Shown: in pieces, positions 1 to 13,104 of the stretch
Layout of the letters: every line of letters begins with the position of its first letter
Numbering within the stretch: the stretch's first letter is position 1
Source: Clusia tigrina
Lineage: Eukaryota; Arthropoda; Insecta; Diptera; Clusiidae
Reading direction: 5' to 3'
Length of the DNA: 64,000 bases
Assembly: GCA_920105625.2 (NCBI GenBank)
Contig: OV050032.1
Coordinates: 95,526,542 to 95,590,541, forward strand
The notes under the pieces: model-generated
Seen by the model: only the letters and a program-made list of their open reading frames with translations
Database searches by the model: none
Told to the model about the DNA's origin: nothing
Position numbers and translations under genes: made by a program

Positions 1-169
1 TTACTGGAGCGTCATAAAACCTTGAAATTTTGTAACAATAAAGTACTCGAGCCTCTTGTCAATTTAAGCCATCGCTCAAAGCTATGCTACCCTTGAATCT
101 CAAATCAAAAACTGATAAAACTTCAAATGGCCCTAACTTCTATACGGTACGTCCTACACCTATCAAAGT
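1..169 (+). repeat. Partial monomer at the left window edge
   Basis: The window opens inside a monomer, at the TTACTGGAGCG motif, and runs to the next monomer start at 170. Its private variants (CTTGAATCTC, AAAACTG, GTTTACAAC) are the same as those of the monomer at 4285. This places it as the last unit of a further higher-order repeat copy lying mostly outside the window. Confidence 0.95.
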
Positions 170-364
170 TTACAACATACAAATACTTGAAACTTTTTCT
201 GGAGCGTCATAAAACCTTGAAATTTTGTAACAATAAAGTACCCGAGCCTCTTGTCAATTTAAGCTATCACTCAAAGCTATGCTACCCTAGAGTCCCAAAT
301 CAAACACTGATAAAACTTCAAACTCCCCCAACTTCTTTACGGTACGTCCTACACCTATCAAAGT
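170..364 (+). repeat. 195-bp monomer with a private 1-bp deletion
   Basis: This is the counterpart of the monomer at 4481 but lacks one A in the TTTTTACTGG motif near position 200, reading TTTTTCTGG. It also reads CTTGAAAC instead of CTTGTAAC. The substitution removes the usual TAA stop and the deletion shifts the frame. This is why an accidental open frame of 86 codons (127-387) appears here and nowhere else. Confidence 0.93.
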
Positions 365-2324
365 TTGCAACATACAAATGCTTGTAACTTTTTACTGGAG
401 CGTCATAAAACCTTGAAATTTTGTAACAATAAAGTACTCGAGCCTCTTGTCAATTTAAGCCATCGCTCAAAGCTATGCTACCCTAGAGTCCCAAATCAAA
501 CACTGATAAAACTTTAAACGCCCCTAACTTCTATACGGTACGTCCTACACCTATCAAAGTTTGCAACATACAAATGCTTGTAACTTTTTACTGGAGCGTC
601 ATAGAACCTTGAAATTTTGTAACAATAAAGTCCTCGAGCATCTTGTCAATTTAAGTTATCGCTCAAAGCTATGTTACCCTAAAATCCCAAATCAAACACT
701 GATAAAACTTCAATCGCCCCTAACTTCTTTACGGTACGTCCTACACCTATCAAAGTTTGCAACATACAAATGCTTGTAACTTTTTACTGGAGCGTCATAA
801 AACCTTGAAATTTTGTAACAATAAAGTACTCGAGCCTCTTGTCTATTTAAGCTATCGCTGAAAGCTATGCTACCGTCGAGTCCCAAATCAAACACTGATA
901 AAACTTCAAACGCCCCTAACTTCTTTACGGTACGTCCTACACATATCAAAGTTTGCAACATACAAATGCTTGTAACTTTTTACTGGAGCGTCATAAAACC
1001 TTGAAATTTTGTAACAATAAAGTACTCGAGCCTCTTGTCAATTTAAGCCATCGCTCAAAGCTATACTACCCTTGAGTCCCAAATCAAACACTGATAAAAC
1101 TTTCATTGGCCCTAACTTCTATACGGTACGTCCTACACCTATCAAAGTTTGCAACATACAAATGCTTGTAACTTTTTACTGGAGCGTCATAAAACCTTGA
1201 AATTTTGTAACAATAAAGTACTCGAGCCTCTTGTCAATTTAAGCCATCGCTCAAAGCTATGCTACCCTTGAGTCCCAAATCAAACACTGATAAAACTTCA
1301 AACTCCCCTAACTTCTTTACGGTAAGTCCTACACCTATGAAAGTTTGCAACATACAAATGCTTGTAACTTTTTACTGGAGCATCATAAAACCTTGAAGTT
1401 TTGTAACAATAATGTACTCGAGCCTCTTGTCAATTTAAGCCATCGCTCAAAGCTATGCTACCCTTGAGTCCCAAATCAAACACTGATAAAACTTCAAACG
1501 CCCCTAACTTCTATACGGTACGTCCTACACCTGTCAAAGTTTGCAACATACAAATGCTTGTAACTTTTTACTGGAGCGTCATAAAACCTTGAAATTTTGT
1601 AACAATGAAGTACTCGAGCCTCTTCTCAATTTAAGCCATCGCTCAAAGTTATGCTACCCTAGAGTCATAAATCAAACACTGATAAAACTTCAAACGCTCC
1701 TAACTTCTTTACGGTATGTCCTACACACATCAAAGTTTGCAACATTCAAATGCTTGTAACTTTTTACTGGAGCGTCATAAAACCTTGAAATTTTGTAACA
1801 ATAAAGTACTCGAGCCTCTTGTCAATTTAAGCTATCGCTCAAAGCTATGCTACCATTGAGTCCCAAATCAAACACTGATAAAACTTCAAATGTCAATAAC
1901 TTCTATACGGTACGTCCTACACCTATCAAAGTTTGTAACATACAAATGCTTGTATCTTTTTACTGGAGCGTCATAAAACCTTGAAATTTTGTAACAATAA
2001 AGTACTCGAGCCTCTTGTCAATTTAAGCTCTCGCTCAAAGCTATGCTACCCTTGAGTCCCAAATCAAACACTGATAAAACTTTACATGGCCCTAACTTCT
2101 ATACGGTACGTCCTACACCTATCAAAGTTTGCAACATACAAATGCTTGTAACTTTTTACTGGAACGTCATAAAACCTTGAAATTTTGTAACAATAAAGTA
2201 CTCGAGCATCTTGTCAATTTAAGCTATCGCTCAAAGCTATGCTACCATTGAGTCCCAAATCAAACACTGATAAAACTTCAAATGTTAATAACTTCTATAC
2301 GGTACGTCCTACACCTATCAAAGT

Positions 2325-3892
2325 TTGCAACATACAAATGCTTGTAACTTTTTACTGGAGCGTCATAAAACCTTGAAATTTTGTAACAATAAAGTACTCG
2401 AGCATCTTGTCAATTTAAGTTATCGCTCAAAGCTATGCTACCCTAGAGTCCCAAATCAAACACTGATAAAACTTCAAACGCCCCTAACTTCTATACGGTA
2501 CATCCTACACCTATCAAAGTTTGGAACATACAAATGCTTGTAACTTTTTACTGGAGCGTCATAAAACCTTGAAATTTTGTAACAATGAAGTACCCGAGTC
2601 TCTTGTCAATTTAAGCTATCGCTCAAAGCTATGCTAACCTAAAGTCCCAAATCAAACACTAATAAAACTTCAAATGGCTCTAACTTCTATACGGTACGTC
2701 CTACACCTATCAAAGTTTGCAACATACAAATGCTTGTAACTTTTTACTGGAGCGTCATAAAACCTTGAAATTTTGTAACAATAAAGTACTCGAGCCTCTT
2801 GTCAATTTAAGCTATCGCTCAAAACTATGCTACCCTAGAGTCCCAAATCAAACACTGATACAACTTCAAACGCCCCTAACTTCTTTACGGTACGTCCTAC
2901 ACCTATCAAAGTTTGCAAGATACAAATGCTTGTAACTTTTTACTGGAGTGTCATAAAACCTTGAAGTTTTGTAACAATAAAGTACTCGAGCCTCTTGTCA
3001 ATTTAGGCCATCGCTCAAAGCTATGCTACCCTTGAGTCCCAAATCAAACACTGATAAAACATCAAATGGCCATAACTTCTATACGGTACGTCTTACACCT
3101 ATCAAAGTTTGCAACATACAAATGCTTGTAACTTTTTACTGGAGCGTCATAAAACCTTGAAATTTTGTAACAATGAAGTACTCGAGCATCTTGTCAATTT
3201 AAGTTATCGCTCAAAGCTATGCTACCCTAGAGTCCCAAATCAAACACTGATAAAACTTCAAACGCCCCTAACTTCTATACGGTACATCCTACACCTATCA
3301 AAGTTTGCAACATACAAATGCTTGTAACTTTTTACTGGAGCGTCATAAAACCTTGACATTTTGTAACAATGAAGTACCCGAGTCTCTTGTCAATTTAAGC
3401 TATCGCTCAAAGCTATGCTACCCTAGAGTCCCAAATCAAACACTGATAAAACTTCAAATGGCTCTAACTTCTATACGGTACGTCCTACACCTATCAAAGT
3501 TTGCAACATACAAATGCTTGTAACTTTTTACTGGAGCGTCATAAAACCTTGAAATTTTGTAACAATAAAGTACTCGAGCCTCTTGTCAATTTAAGCTATC
3601 GCTCAAAACTATTCTACCCTAGAGTCCCAAATCAAACACTGATACATCTTCAAACGCCCCTAACTTCTTTACGGTACGTACTACACCTATCAAAGTTTGC
3701 AACATACAAATGCTTGTAACTTATTACTGGAGCGTCATAAAACCTTGAAGTTTTGTAACAATAAAGTACTCGAGCCTCTTGTCAATTTAAGTTATCGCTC
3801 AAAGCTATGCTACCATTGAGTCCCAAATCAAACACTGATAAAACTTCAAATGTTAATAACTTCTATACGGTACGTCCTACACCTATCAAAGT
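2325..3892. repeat. 8-monomer unit (1568 bp), copy 1
   Basis: It consists of two related 784-bp halves. The first half (2325) has TTGGAAC, GCTAACCTAAAG, GATACAAC with GCAAGAT, and AGGCCATC with GTCTTAC. The second half (3109) has CTTGACATTTT, AAAACTATTC with GATACATC and GTACTAC, then CTTATTACTGG with CCATTGAG and GTTAATAAC. Copy 1 differs from the others in carrying AATAAAG rather than AATGAAG in its first monomer and GGAGTGTC in its fourth. Confidence 0.88.
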
Positions 3893-5852
3893 TTGCAACA
3901 TACAAATGCTTGTAACTTTTTACTGGAGCGTCATAAAACCTTGAAGTTTTGTAACAATAAAGCACTCGAGCCTTTTGTCAATTTAAGCCATCGCTCAAAG
4001 CTATGCTACCCTTGAGTTCCAAATCAAACACTGATAAAACTTCAAACGCCCCTATCTTCTATACGGTACGTCCTACACCTATCAAAGATTGCAACATACA
4101 AATGCTTGTAACTTTTTACTGGAGCGTCATAAAACCTTGAAATTTTGTAACAATAAAGTACTCGAGCCTCTTGTCAATTTAAGCCATCGCTCAAAGCTAT
4201 GCTACCCTTGAGTCCCAAATCAAACACTGATAAAACTTCAAATGGCCCTAACTTCTATACGGTACGTCCTACACCAATCAAAGTTTGCAACATACAAATG
4301 CTTGTAACTTTTTACTGGAGCGTCATAAAACCTTGAAATTTTGTAACAATAAAGTACTCGAGCCTCTTGTCAATTTAAGCCATCGCTCAAAGCTATGCTA
4401 CCCTTGAATCTCAAATCAAAAACTGATAAAACTTCAAATGGCCCTAACTTCTATACGGTACGTCCTACACCTATCAAAGTTTACAACATACAAATACTTG
4501 TAACTTTTTACTGGAGCGTCATAAAACCTTGAAATTTTGTAACAATAAAGTACCCGAGCCTCTTGTCAATTTAAGCTATCACTCAAAGCTATGCTACCCT
4601 AGAGTCCCAAATCAAACACTGATAAAACTTCAAACTCCCCCAACTTCTTTACGGTACGTCCTACACCTATCAAAGTTTGCAACATACAAATGCTTGTAAC
4701 TTTTTACTGGAGCGTCATAAAACCTTGAAATTTTGTAACAATAAAGTACTCGAGCCTCTTGTCAATTTAAGCCATCGCTCAAAGCTATGCTACCCTAGAG
4801 TCCCAAATCAAACACTGATAAAACTTTAAACGCCCCTAACTTCTATACGGTACGTCCTACACCTATCAAAGTTTGCAACATACAAATGCTTGTAACTTTT
4901 TACTGGAGCGTCATAAAACCTTGAAATTTTGTAACAATAAAGTCCTCGAGCATCTTGTCAATTTAAGTTATCGCTCAAAGCTATGTTACCCTAAAATCCC
5001 AAATCAAACACTGATAAAACTTCAATCGCCCCTAACTTCTTTACGGTACGTCCTACACCTATCAAAGTTTGCAACATACAAATGCTTGTAACTTTTTACT
5101 GGAGCGTCATAAAACCTTGAAATTTTGTAACAATAAAGTACTCGAGCCTCTTGTCTATTTAAGCTATCGCTCAAAGCTATGCTACCATCGAGTCCCAAAT
5201 CAAACACTGATAAAACTTCAAACGCCCCTAACTTCTTTACGGTACGTCCTACACATATCAAAGTTTGCAACATACAAATGCTTGTAACTTTTTACTGGAG
5301 CGTCATAAAACCTTGAAATTTTGTAACAATAAAGTACTCGAGCCTCTTGTCAATTTAAGCCATCGCTCAAAGCTATACTACCCTTGAGTCCCAAATCAAA
5401 CACTGATAAAACTTTCATTGGCCCTAACTTCTATACGGTACGTCCTACACCTATCAAAGTTTGCAACATACAAATGCTTGTAACTTTTTACTGGAGCGTC
5501 ATAAAACCTTGAAATTTTGTAACAATAAAGTACTCGAGCCTCTTGTCAATTTAAGCCATCGCTCAAAGCTATGCTACCCTTGAGTCCCAAATCAAACACT
5601 GATAAAACTTCAAACTCCCCTAACTTCTTTACGGTAAGTCCTACAAATATGAAAGTTTGCAACATACAAATGCTTGTAACTTTTTACTGGAGCATCATAA
5701 AACCTTGAAGTTTTGTAACAATAATGTACTCGAGCCTCTTGTCAATTTAAGCCATCGCTCAAAGCTATGCTACCCTTGAGTCCCAAATCAAACACTGATA
5801 AAACTTCAAACGCCCCTAACTTCTATACGGTACGTCCTACACCTGTCAAAGT

Positions 5853-6244
5853 TTGCAACATACAAATGCTTGTAACTTTTTACTGGAGCGTCATAAAACC
5901 TTGAAATTTTGTAACAATAAAGTACTCGAGCCTCTTGTCAATTTAAGCTATCGCTCAAAACTATGCTACCCTAGAGTCCCAAATCAAACACTGATACAAC
6001 TTCAAACGCCCCTAACTTCTTTACGGTACGTCCTACACCTATCAAAGTTTGCAAGATACAAATGCTTGTAACTTTTTACTGGAGCGTCATAAAACCTTGA
6101 AGTTTTGTAACAATAAAGTACTCGAGCCTCTTGTCAATTTAGGCCATCGCTCAAAGCTATGCTACCCTTGAGTCCCAAATCAAACACTGATAAAACTTCA
6201 AATGGCCCTAACTTCTATACGGTACGTCCTACACCAATCAAAGT
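5853..6244. repeat. Two-monomer insertion in long repeat copy 2
   Basis: Copies 1 and 3 pass directly from the AATAATGTAC monomer to the GAGTCATAAATC monomer. Copy 2 has 392 extra bp between them. The first extra monomer equals the GATACAAC/GCAAGAT monomer at 2717. The second starts like the AGGCCATC monomer at 2913 but ends like the ACACCAATC monomer at 4089, so it is a hybrid formed at the exchange point. Confidence 0.85.
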
Positions 6245-7028
6245 TTGCAACATACAAATGCTTGTAACTTTTTACTGGAGCGTCATAAAACCTTGAAATT
6301 TTGTAACAATGAAGTACTCGAGCCTCTTCTCAATTTAAGCCATCGCTCAAAGTTATGCTACCCTAGAGTCATAAATCAAACACTGATAAAACTTCAAACG
6401 CTCCTAACTTCTTTACGGTATGTCCTACACACATCAAAGTTTGCAACATTCAAATGCTTGTAACTTTTTACTGGAGCGTCATAAAACCTTGAAATTTTGT
6501 AACAATAAAGTACTCGAGCATCTTGTCAATTTAAGTTATCGCTCAAAGCTATGCTACCATTGAGTCCCAAATCAAACACTGATAAAACTTCAAATGTCAA
6601 TAACTTCTATACGGTACGTCCTACACCTATCAAAGTTTGTAACATACAAATGCTTGTATCTTTTTACTGGAGCGTCATAAAACCTTGAAATTTTGTAACA
6701 ATAAAGTACTCGAGCCTCTTGTCAATTTAAGCTCTCGCTCAAAGCTATGCTACCCTTGAGTCCCAAATCAAACACTGATAAAACTTTACATGGCCCTAAC
6801 TTCTATACGGTACGTCCTACACCTATCAAAGTTTGCAACATACAAATGCTTGTAACTTTTTACTGGAACGTCATAAAACCTTGAAATTTTGTAACAATAA
6901 AGTACTCGAGCATCTTGTCAATTTAAGTTATCGCTCAAAGCTATGCTACCATTGAGTCCCAAATCAAACACTGATAAAACTTCAAATGTTAATAACTTCT
7001 ATACGGTACGTCCTACACCTATCAAAGT

Positions 7029-8596
7029 TTGCAACATACAAATGCTTGTAACTTTTTACTGGAGCGTCATAAAACCTTGAAATTTTGTAACAATGAAGTA
7101 CTCGAGCATCTTGTCAATTTAAGTTATCGCTCAAAGCTATGCTACCCTAGAGTCCCAAATCAAACACTGATAAAACTTCAAACGCCCCTAACTTCTATAC
7201 GGTACATCCTACACCTATCAAAGTTTGGAACATACAAATGCTTGTAACTTTTTACTGGAGCGTCATAAAACCTTGAAATTTTGTAACAATGAAGTACCCG
7301 AGTCTCTTGTCAATTTAAGCTATCGCTCAAAGCTATGCTAACCTAAAGTCCCAAATCAAACACTAATAAAACTTCAAATGGCTCTAACTTCTATACGGTA
7401 CGTCCTACACCTATCAAAGTTTGCAACATACAAATGCTTGTAACTTTTTACTGGAGCGTCATAAAACCTTGAAATTTTGTAACAATAAAGTACTCGAGCC
7501 TCTTGTCAATTTAAGCTATCGCTCAAAACTATGCTACCCTAGAGTCCCAAATCAAACACTGATAAAACTTCAAACGCCCCTAACTTCTTTACGGTACGTC
7601 CTACACCTATCAAAGTTTGCAAGATACAAATGCTTGTAACTTTTTACTGGAGCGTCATAAAACCTTGAAGTTTTGTAACAATAAAGTACTCGAGCCTCTT
7701 GTCGATTTAGGCCATCGCTCAAAGCTATGCTACCCTTGAGTCCCAAATCAAACACTGATAAAACATCAAATGGCCATAACTTCTATACGGTACGTCTTAC
7801 ACCTATCAAAGTTTGCAACATACAAATGCTTGTAACTTTTTACTGGAGCGTCATAAAACCTTGAAATTTTGTAACAATGAAGTACTCGAGCATCTTGTCA
7901 ATTTAAGTTATCGCTCAAAGCTATGCTACCCTAGAGTCCCAAATCAAACACTGATAAAACTTCAAACGCCCCTAACTTCTATACGGTACATCCTACACCT
8001 ATCAAAGTTTGCAACATACAAATGCTTGTAACTTTTTACTGGAGCGTCATAAAACCTTGACATTTTGTAACAATGAAGTACCCGAGTCTCTTGTCAATTT
8101 AAGCTATCGCTCAAAGCTATGCTACCCTAGAGTCCCAAATCAAACACTGATAAAACTTCAAATGGCTCTAACTTCTATACGGTACGTCCTACACCTATCA
8201 AAGTTTGCAACATACAAATGCTTGTAACTTTTTACTGGAGCGTCATAAAACCTTGAAATTTTGTAACAATAAAGTACTCGAGCCTCTTGTCAATTTAAGC
8301 TATCGCTCAAAACTATTCTACCCTAGAGTCCCAAATCAAACACTGATACATCTTCAAACGCCCCTAACTTCTTTACGGTACGTACTACACCTATCAAAGT
8401 TTGCAACATACAAATGCTTGTAACTTATTACTGGAGCGTCATAAAACCTTGAAGTTTTGTAACAATAAAGTACTCGAGCCTCTTGTCAATTTAAGTTATC
8501 GCTCAAAGCTATGCTACCATTGAGTCCCAAATCAAACACTGATAAAACTTCAAATGTTAATAACTTCTATACGGTACGTCCTACACCTATCAAAGT
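7029..8596. repeat. 8-monomer unit (1568 bp), copy 2
   Basis: All eight monomers match 2325-3892 in order at a spacing of 4704 bp. Small private changes are visible, for example GTCGATTTAGG near 7700 and GATAAAAC in place of GATACAAC near 7563. Confidence 0.88.
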
Positions 8597-8988
8597 TTGC
8601 AACATACAAATGCTTGTAACTTTTTACTGGAGCGTCATAAAACCTTGAAATTTTGTAACAATGAAGTACTCGAGCATCTTGTCAATTTAAGTTATCGCTC
8701 AAAGCTATGCTACCCTAGAGTTCCAAATCAAACACTGATAAAACTTCAAACGCCCCTAACTTCTATACGGTACATCCTACACCTATCAAAGTTTGCAATA
8801 TACAAATGCTTGTAACTTTTTACTGGAGCGTCATAAAACCTTGACATTTTGTAACAATGAAGTACCCGAGTCTCTTGTCAATTTAAGCTATCGCTCAAAG
8901 CTATGCTACCCTAGAGTCCCAAATCAAACACTGATAAAACTTCAAATGGCTCTAACTTCTATACGGTACGTCCTACACCTATCAAAGT
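8597..8988. repeat. Half-unit fragment: first two monomers only
   Basis: Repeats the first two monomers of the second half (compare 7813-8204, 784 bp upstream), including CTTGACATTTT. The next monomer (8989) belongs to a different position in the long repeat, so an exchange between non-equivalent monomers ended the unit here. Private variants GAGTTCC and GCAATATAC mark it; GAGTTCC is shared with 12321. Confidence 0.83.
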
Positions 8989-10752
8989 TTGCAACATACA
9001 AATGCTTGTAACTTTTTACTGGAGCGTCATAAAACCTTGAAATTTTGTAACAATAAAGTCCTCGAGCATCTTGTCAATTTAAGTTATCGCTCAAAGCTAT
9101 GTTACCCTAAAATCCCAAATCAAACACTGATAAAACTTCAATCGCCCCTAACTTCTTTACGGTACGTCCTACACCTATCAAAGTTTGCAACATACAAATG
9201 CTTGTAACTTTTTACTGGAGCGTCATAAAACCTTGAAATTTTGTAACAATAAAGTACTCGAGCCTCTTGTCTATTTAAGCTATCGCTCAAAGCTATGCTA
9301 CCGTCGAGTCCCAAATCAAACACTGATAAAACTTCAAACGCCCCTAACTTCTTTACGGTACGTCCTACACATATCAAAGTTTGCAACATACAAATGCTTG
9401 TAACTTTTTACTGGAGCGTCATAAAACCTTGAAATTTTGTAACAATAAAGTACTCGAGCCTCTTGTCAATTTAAGCCATCGCTCAAAGCTATACTACCCT
9501 TGAGTCCCAAATCAAACACTGATAAAACTTTCATTGGCCCTAACTTCTATACGGTACGTCCTACACCTATCAAAGTTTGCAACATACAAATGTTTGTAAC
9601 TTTTTACTGGAGCGTCATAAAACCTTGAAATTTTGTAACAATAAAGTACTCGAGCCTCTTGTCAATTTAAGCCATCGCTCAAAGCTATGCTACCCTTGAG
9701 TCCCAAATCAAACACTGATAAAACTTCAAACTCCCCTAACTTCTTTACGGTAAGTCCTACACCTATGAAAGTTTGCAACATACAAATGCTTGTAACTTTT
9801 TACTGGAGCATCATAAAACCTTGAAGTTTTGTAACAATAATGTACTCGAGCCTCTTGTCAATTTAAGCCATCGCTCAAAGCTATGCTACCCTTGAGTCCC
9901 AAATCAAACACTGATAAAACTTCAAACGCCCCTAACTTCTATACGGTACGTCCTACACCTGTCAAAGTTTGCAACATACAAATGCTTGTAACTTTTTACT
10001 GGAGCGTCATAAAACCTTGAAATTTTGTAACAATGAAGTACTCGAGCCTCTTCTCAATTTAAGCCATCGCTCAAAGTTATGCTACCCTAGAGTCATAAAT
10101 CAAACACTGATAAAACTTCAAACGCTCCTAACTTCTTTACGGTATGTCCTACACACATCAAAGTTTGCAACATTCAAATGCTTGTAACTTTTTACTGGAG
10201 CGTCATAAAACCTTGAAATTTTGTAACAATAAAGTACTCGAGCATCTTGTCAATTTAAGTTATCGCTCAAAGCTATGCTACCATTGAGTCCCAAATCAAA
10301 CACTGATAAAACTTCAAATGTCAATAACTTCTATACGGTACGTCCTACACCTATCAAAGTTTGTAACATACAAATGCTTGTATCTTTTTACTGGAGCGTC
10401 ATAAAACCTTGAAATTTTGTAACAATAAAGTACTCGAGCCTCTTGTCAATTTAAGCTCTCGCTCAAAGCTATGCTACCCTTGAGTCCCAAATCAAACACT
10501 GATAAAACTTTACATGGCCCTAACTTCTATACGGTACGTCCTACACCTATCAAAGTTTGCAACATACAAATGCTTGTAACTTTTTACTGGAACGTCATAA
10601 AACCTTGAAATTTTGTAACAATAAAGTACTCGAGCATCTTGTCAATTTAAGTTATCGCTCAAAGCTATGCTACCATTGAGTCCCAAATCAAACACTGATA
10701 AAACTTCAAATGTTAATAACTTCTATACGGTACGTCCTACACCTATCAAAGT

Positions 10753-12320
10753 TTGCAACATACAAATGCTTGTAACTTTTTACTGGAGCGTCATAAAACC
10801 TTGAAATTTTGTAACAATGAAGTACTCGAGCATCTTGTCAATTTAAGTTATCGCTCAAAGCTATGCTACCCTAGAGTCCCAAATCAAACACTGATAAAAC
10901 TTCAAACGCCCCTAACTTCTATACGGTACATCCTACACCTATCAAAGTTTGGAACATACAAATGCTTGTAACTTTTTACTGGAGCGTCATAAAACCTTGA
11001 AATTTTGTAACAATGAAGTACCCGAGTCTCTTGTCAATTTAAGCTATCGCTCAAAGCTATGCTAACCTAAAGTCCCAAATCAAACACTAATAAAACTTCA
11101 AATGGCTCTAACTTCTATACGGTACGTCCTACACCTATCAAAGTTTGCAACATACAAATGCTTGTAACTTTTTACTGGAGCGTCATAAAACCTTGAAATT
11201 TTGTAACAATAAAGTACTCGAGCCTCTTGTCAATTTAAGCTATCGCTCAAAACTATGCTACCCTAGAGTCCCAAATCAAACACTGATACAACTTCAAACG
11301 CCCCTAACTTCTTTACGGTACGTCCTACACCTATCAAAGTTTGCAAGATACAAATGCTTGTAACTTTTTACTGGAGCGTCATAAAACCTTGAAGTTTTGT
11401 AACAATAAAGTACTCGAGCCTCTTGTCAATTTAGGCCATCGCTCAAAGCTATGCTACCCTTGAGTCCCAAATCAAACACTGATAAAACATCAAATGGCCA
11501 TAACTTCTATACGGTACGTCTTACACCTATCAAAGTTTGCAACATACAAATGCTTGTAACTTTTTACTGGAGCGTCATAAAACCTTGAAATTTTGTAACA
11601 ATGAAGTACTCGAGCATCTTGTCAATTTAAGTTATCGCTCAAAGCTATGCTACCCTAGAGTCCCAAATCAAACACTGATAAAACTTCAAACGCCCCTAAC
11701 TTCTATACGGTACATCCTACACCTATCAAAGTTTGCAACATACAAATGCTTGTAACTTTTTACTGGAGCGTCATAAAACCTTGACATTTTGTAACAATGA
11801 AGTACCCGAGTCTCTTGTCAATTTAAGCTATCGCTCAAAGCTATGCTACCCTAGAGTCCCAAATCAAACACTGATAAAACTTCAAATGGCTCTAACTTCT
11901 ATACGGTACGTCCTACACCTATCAAAGTTTGCAACATACAAATGCTTGTAACTTTTTACTGGAGCGTCATAAAACCTTGAAATTTTGTAACAATAAAGTA
12001 CTCGAGCCTCTTGTCAATTTAAGCTATCGCTCAAAACTATTCTACCCTAGAGTCCCAAATCAAACACTGATACATCTTCAAACGCCCCTAACTTCTTTAC
12101 GGTACGTACTACACCTATCAAAGTTTGCAACATACAAATGCTTGTAACTTATTACTGGAGCGTCATAAAACCTTGAAGTTTTGTAACAATAAAGTACTCG
12201 AGCCTCTTGTCAATTTAAGTTATCGCTCAAAGCTATGCTACCATTGAGTCCCAAATCAAACACTGATAAAACTTCAAATGTTAATAACTTCTATACGGTA
12301 CGTCCTACACCTATCAAAGT
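10753..12320. repeat. 8-monomer unit (1568 bp), copy 3
   Basis: Matches 7029-8596 in order at a spacing of 3724 bp, with both halves present (TTGGAAC and GCAAGAT in the first; CTTGACATTTT and CTTATTACTGG in the second). Confidence 0.88.
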
Positions 12321-13104
12321 TTGCAACATACAAATGCTTGTAACTTTTTACTGGAGCGTCATAAAACCTTGAAATTTTGTAACAATGAAGTACTCGAGCA
12401 TCTTGTCAATTTAAGTTATCGCTCAAAGCTATGCTACCCTAGAGTTCCAAATCAAACACTGATAAAACTTCAAACGCCCCTAACTTCTATACGGTACATC
12501 CTACACCTATCAAAGTTTGCAACATACAAATGCTTGTAACTTTTTACTGGAGCGTCATAAAACCTTGACATTTTGTAACAATGAAGTACCCGAGTCTCTT
12601 GTCAATTTAAGCTATCGCTCAAAGCTATGCTACCCTAGAGTCCCAAATCAAACACTGATAAAACTTCAAATGGCTCTAACTTCTATACGGTACGTCCTAC
12701 ACCTATCAAAGTTTGCAACATACAAATGCTTGTAACTTTTTACTGGAGCGTCATAAAACCTTGAAATTTTGTAACAATAAAGTACTCGAGCCTCTTGTCA
12801 ATTTAAGCTATCGCTCAAAACTATTCTACCCTAGAGTCCCAAATCAAACACTGATACATCTTCAAACGCCCCTAACTTCTTTACGGTACGTACTACACCT
12901 ATCAAAGTTTGCAACATACAAATGCTTGTAACTTATTACTGGAGCGTCATAAAACCTTGAAGTTTTGTAACAATAAAGTACTCGAGCCTCTTGTCAATTT
13001 AAGTTATCGCTCAAAGCTATGCTACCATTGAGTCCCAAATCAAACACTGATAAAACTTCAAATGTTAATAACTTCTATACGGTACGTCCTACACCTATCA
13101 AAGT
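12321..13104. repeat. Extra second half-unit (784 bp)
   Basis: Four monomers repeat 11537-12320, so two second halves lie side by side. The GAGTTCC variant is shared with the fragment at 8597 (spacing 3724), showing that this extra half already existed before the long repeats were copied. The fragment at 8597 was then cut short in copy 2, or extended here. Confidence 0.83.

Larger units (their letters stand above)
170..4480. repeat. Long higher-order repeat, copy 1 (22 monomers)
   Basis: The copy has 22 monomers in this marker order: TATCACTC; TTTAAACG; CCTAAAATCCC; ACCGTCGAG; TTTCATTGG; GGTAAGTCC; AATAATGTAC; GAGTCATAAATC; GTCAATAAC; GCTCTCGC with TTTACATGG; GGAACGTC; then the 8-monomer unit from 2325; then CGAGCCTTTTG with AAAGATTG; ACACCAATC; and GTTTACAAC. 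The TATCACTC marker returns at 4481, where copy 2 starts. Length is 4311 bp because of the 1-bp deletion near 200. Confidence 0.88.
4481..8988. repeat. Long higher-order repeat, copy 2 (23 monomers)
   Basis: The first seven monomers match 170-1540 at a spacing of 4312 bp (4311 for the first). Two extra monomers follow at 5853-6244. The order of 1541-3892 then resumes at 6245-8596, a spacing of 4704 bp. The copy ends with two repeated monomers (8597-8988) in place of the three that close copy 1, and jumps directly to the CCTAAAATCCC monomer at 8989. Confidence 0.88.

Noticed and set aside
710..9389. Minus-strand open frames of 61-83 codons (for example 710-961, 5022-5273, 7570-7755, 9138-9389)
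   Set aside because: They recur only because the same monomers recur, cross monomer borders, and vanish when one variant base restores a stop. No recognisable domain.
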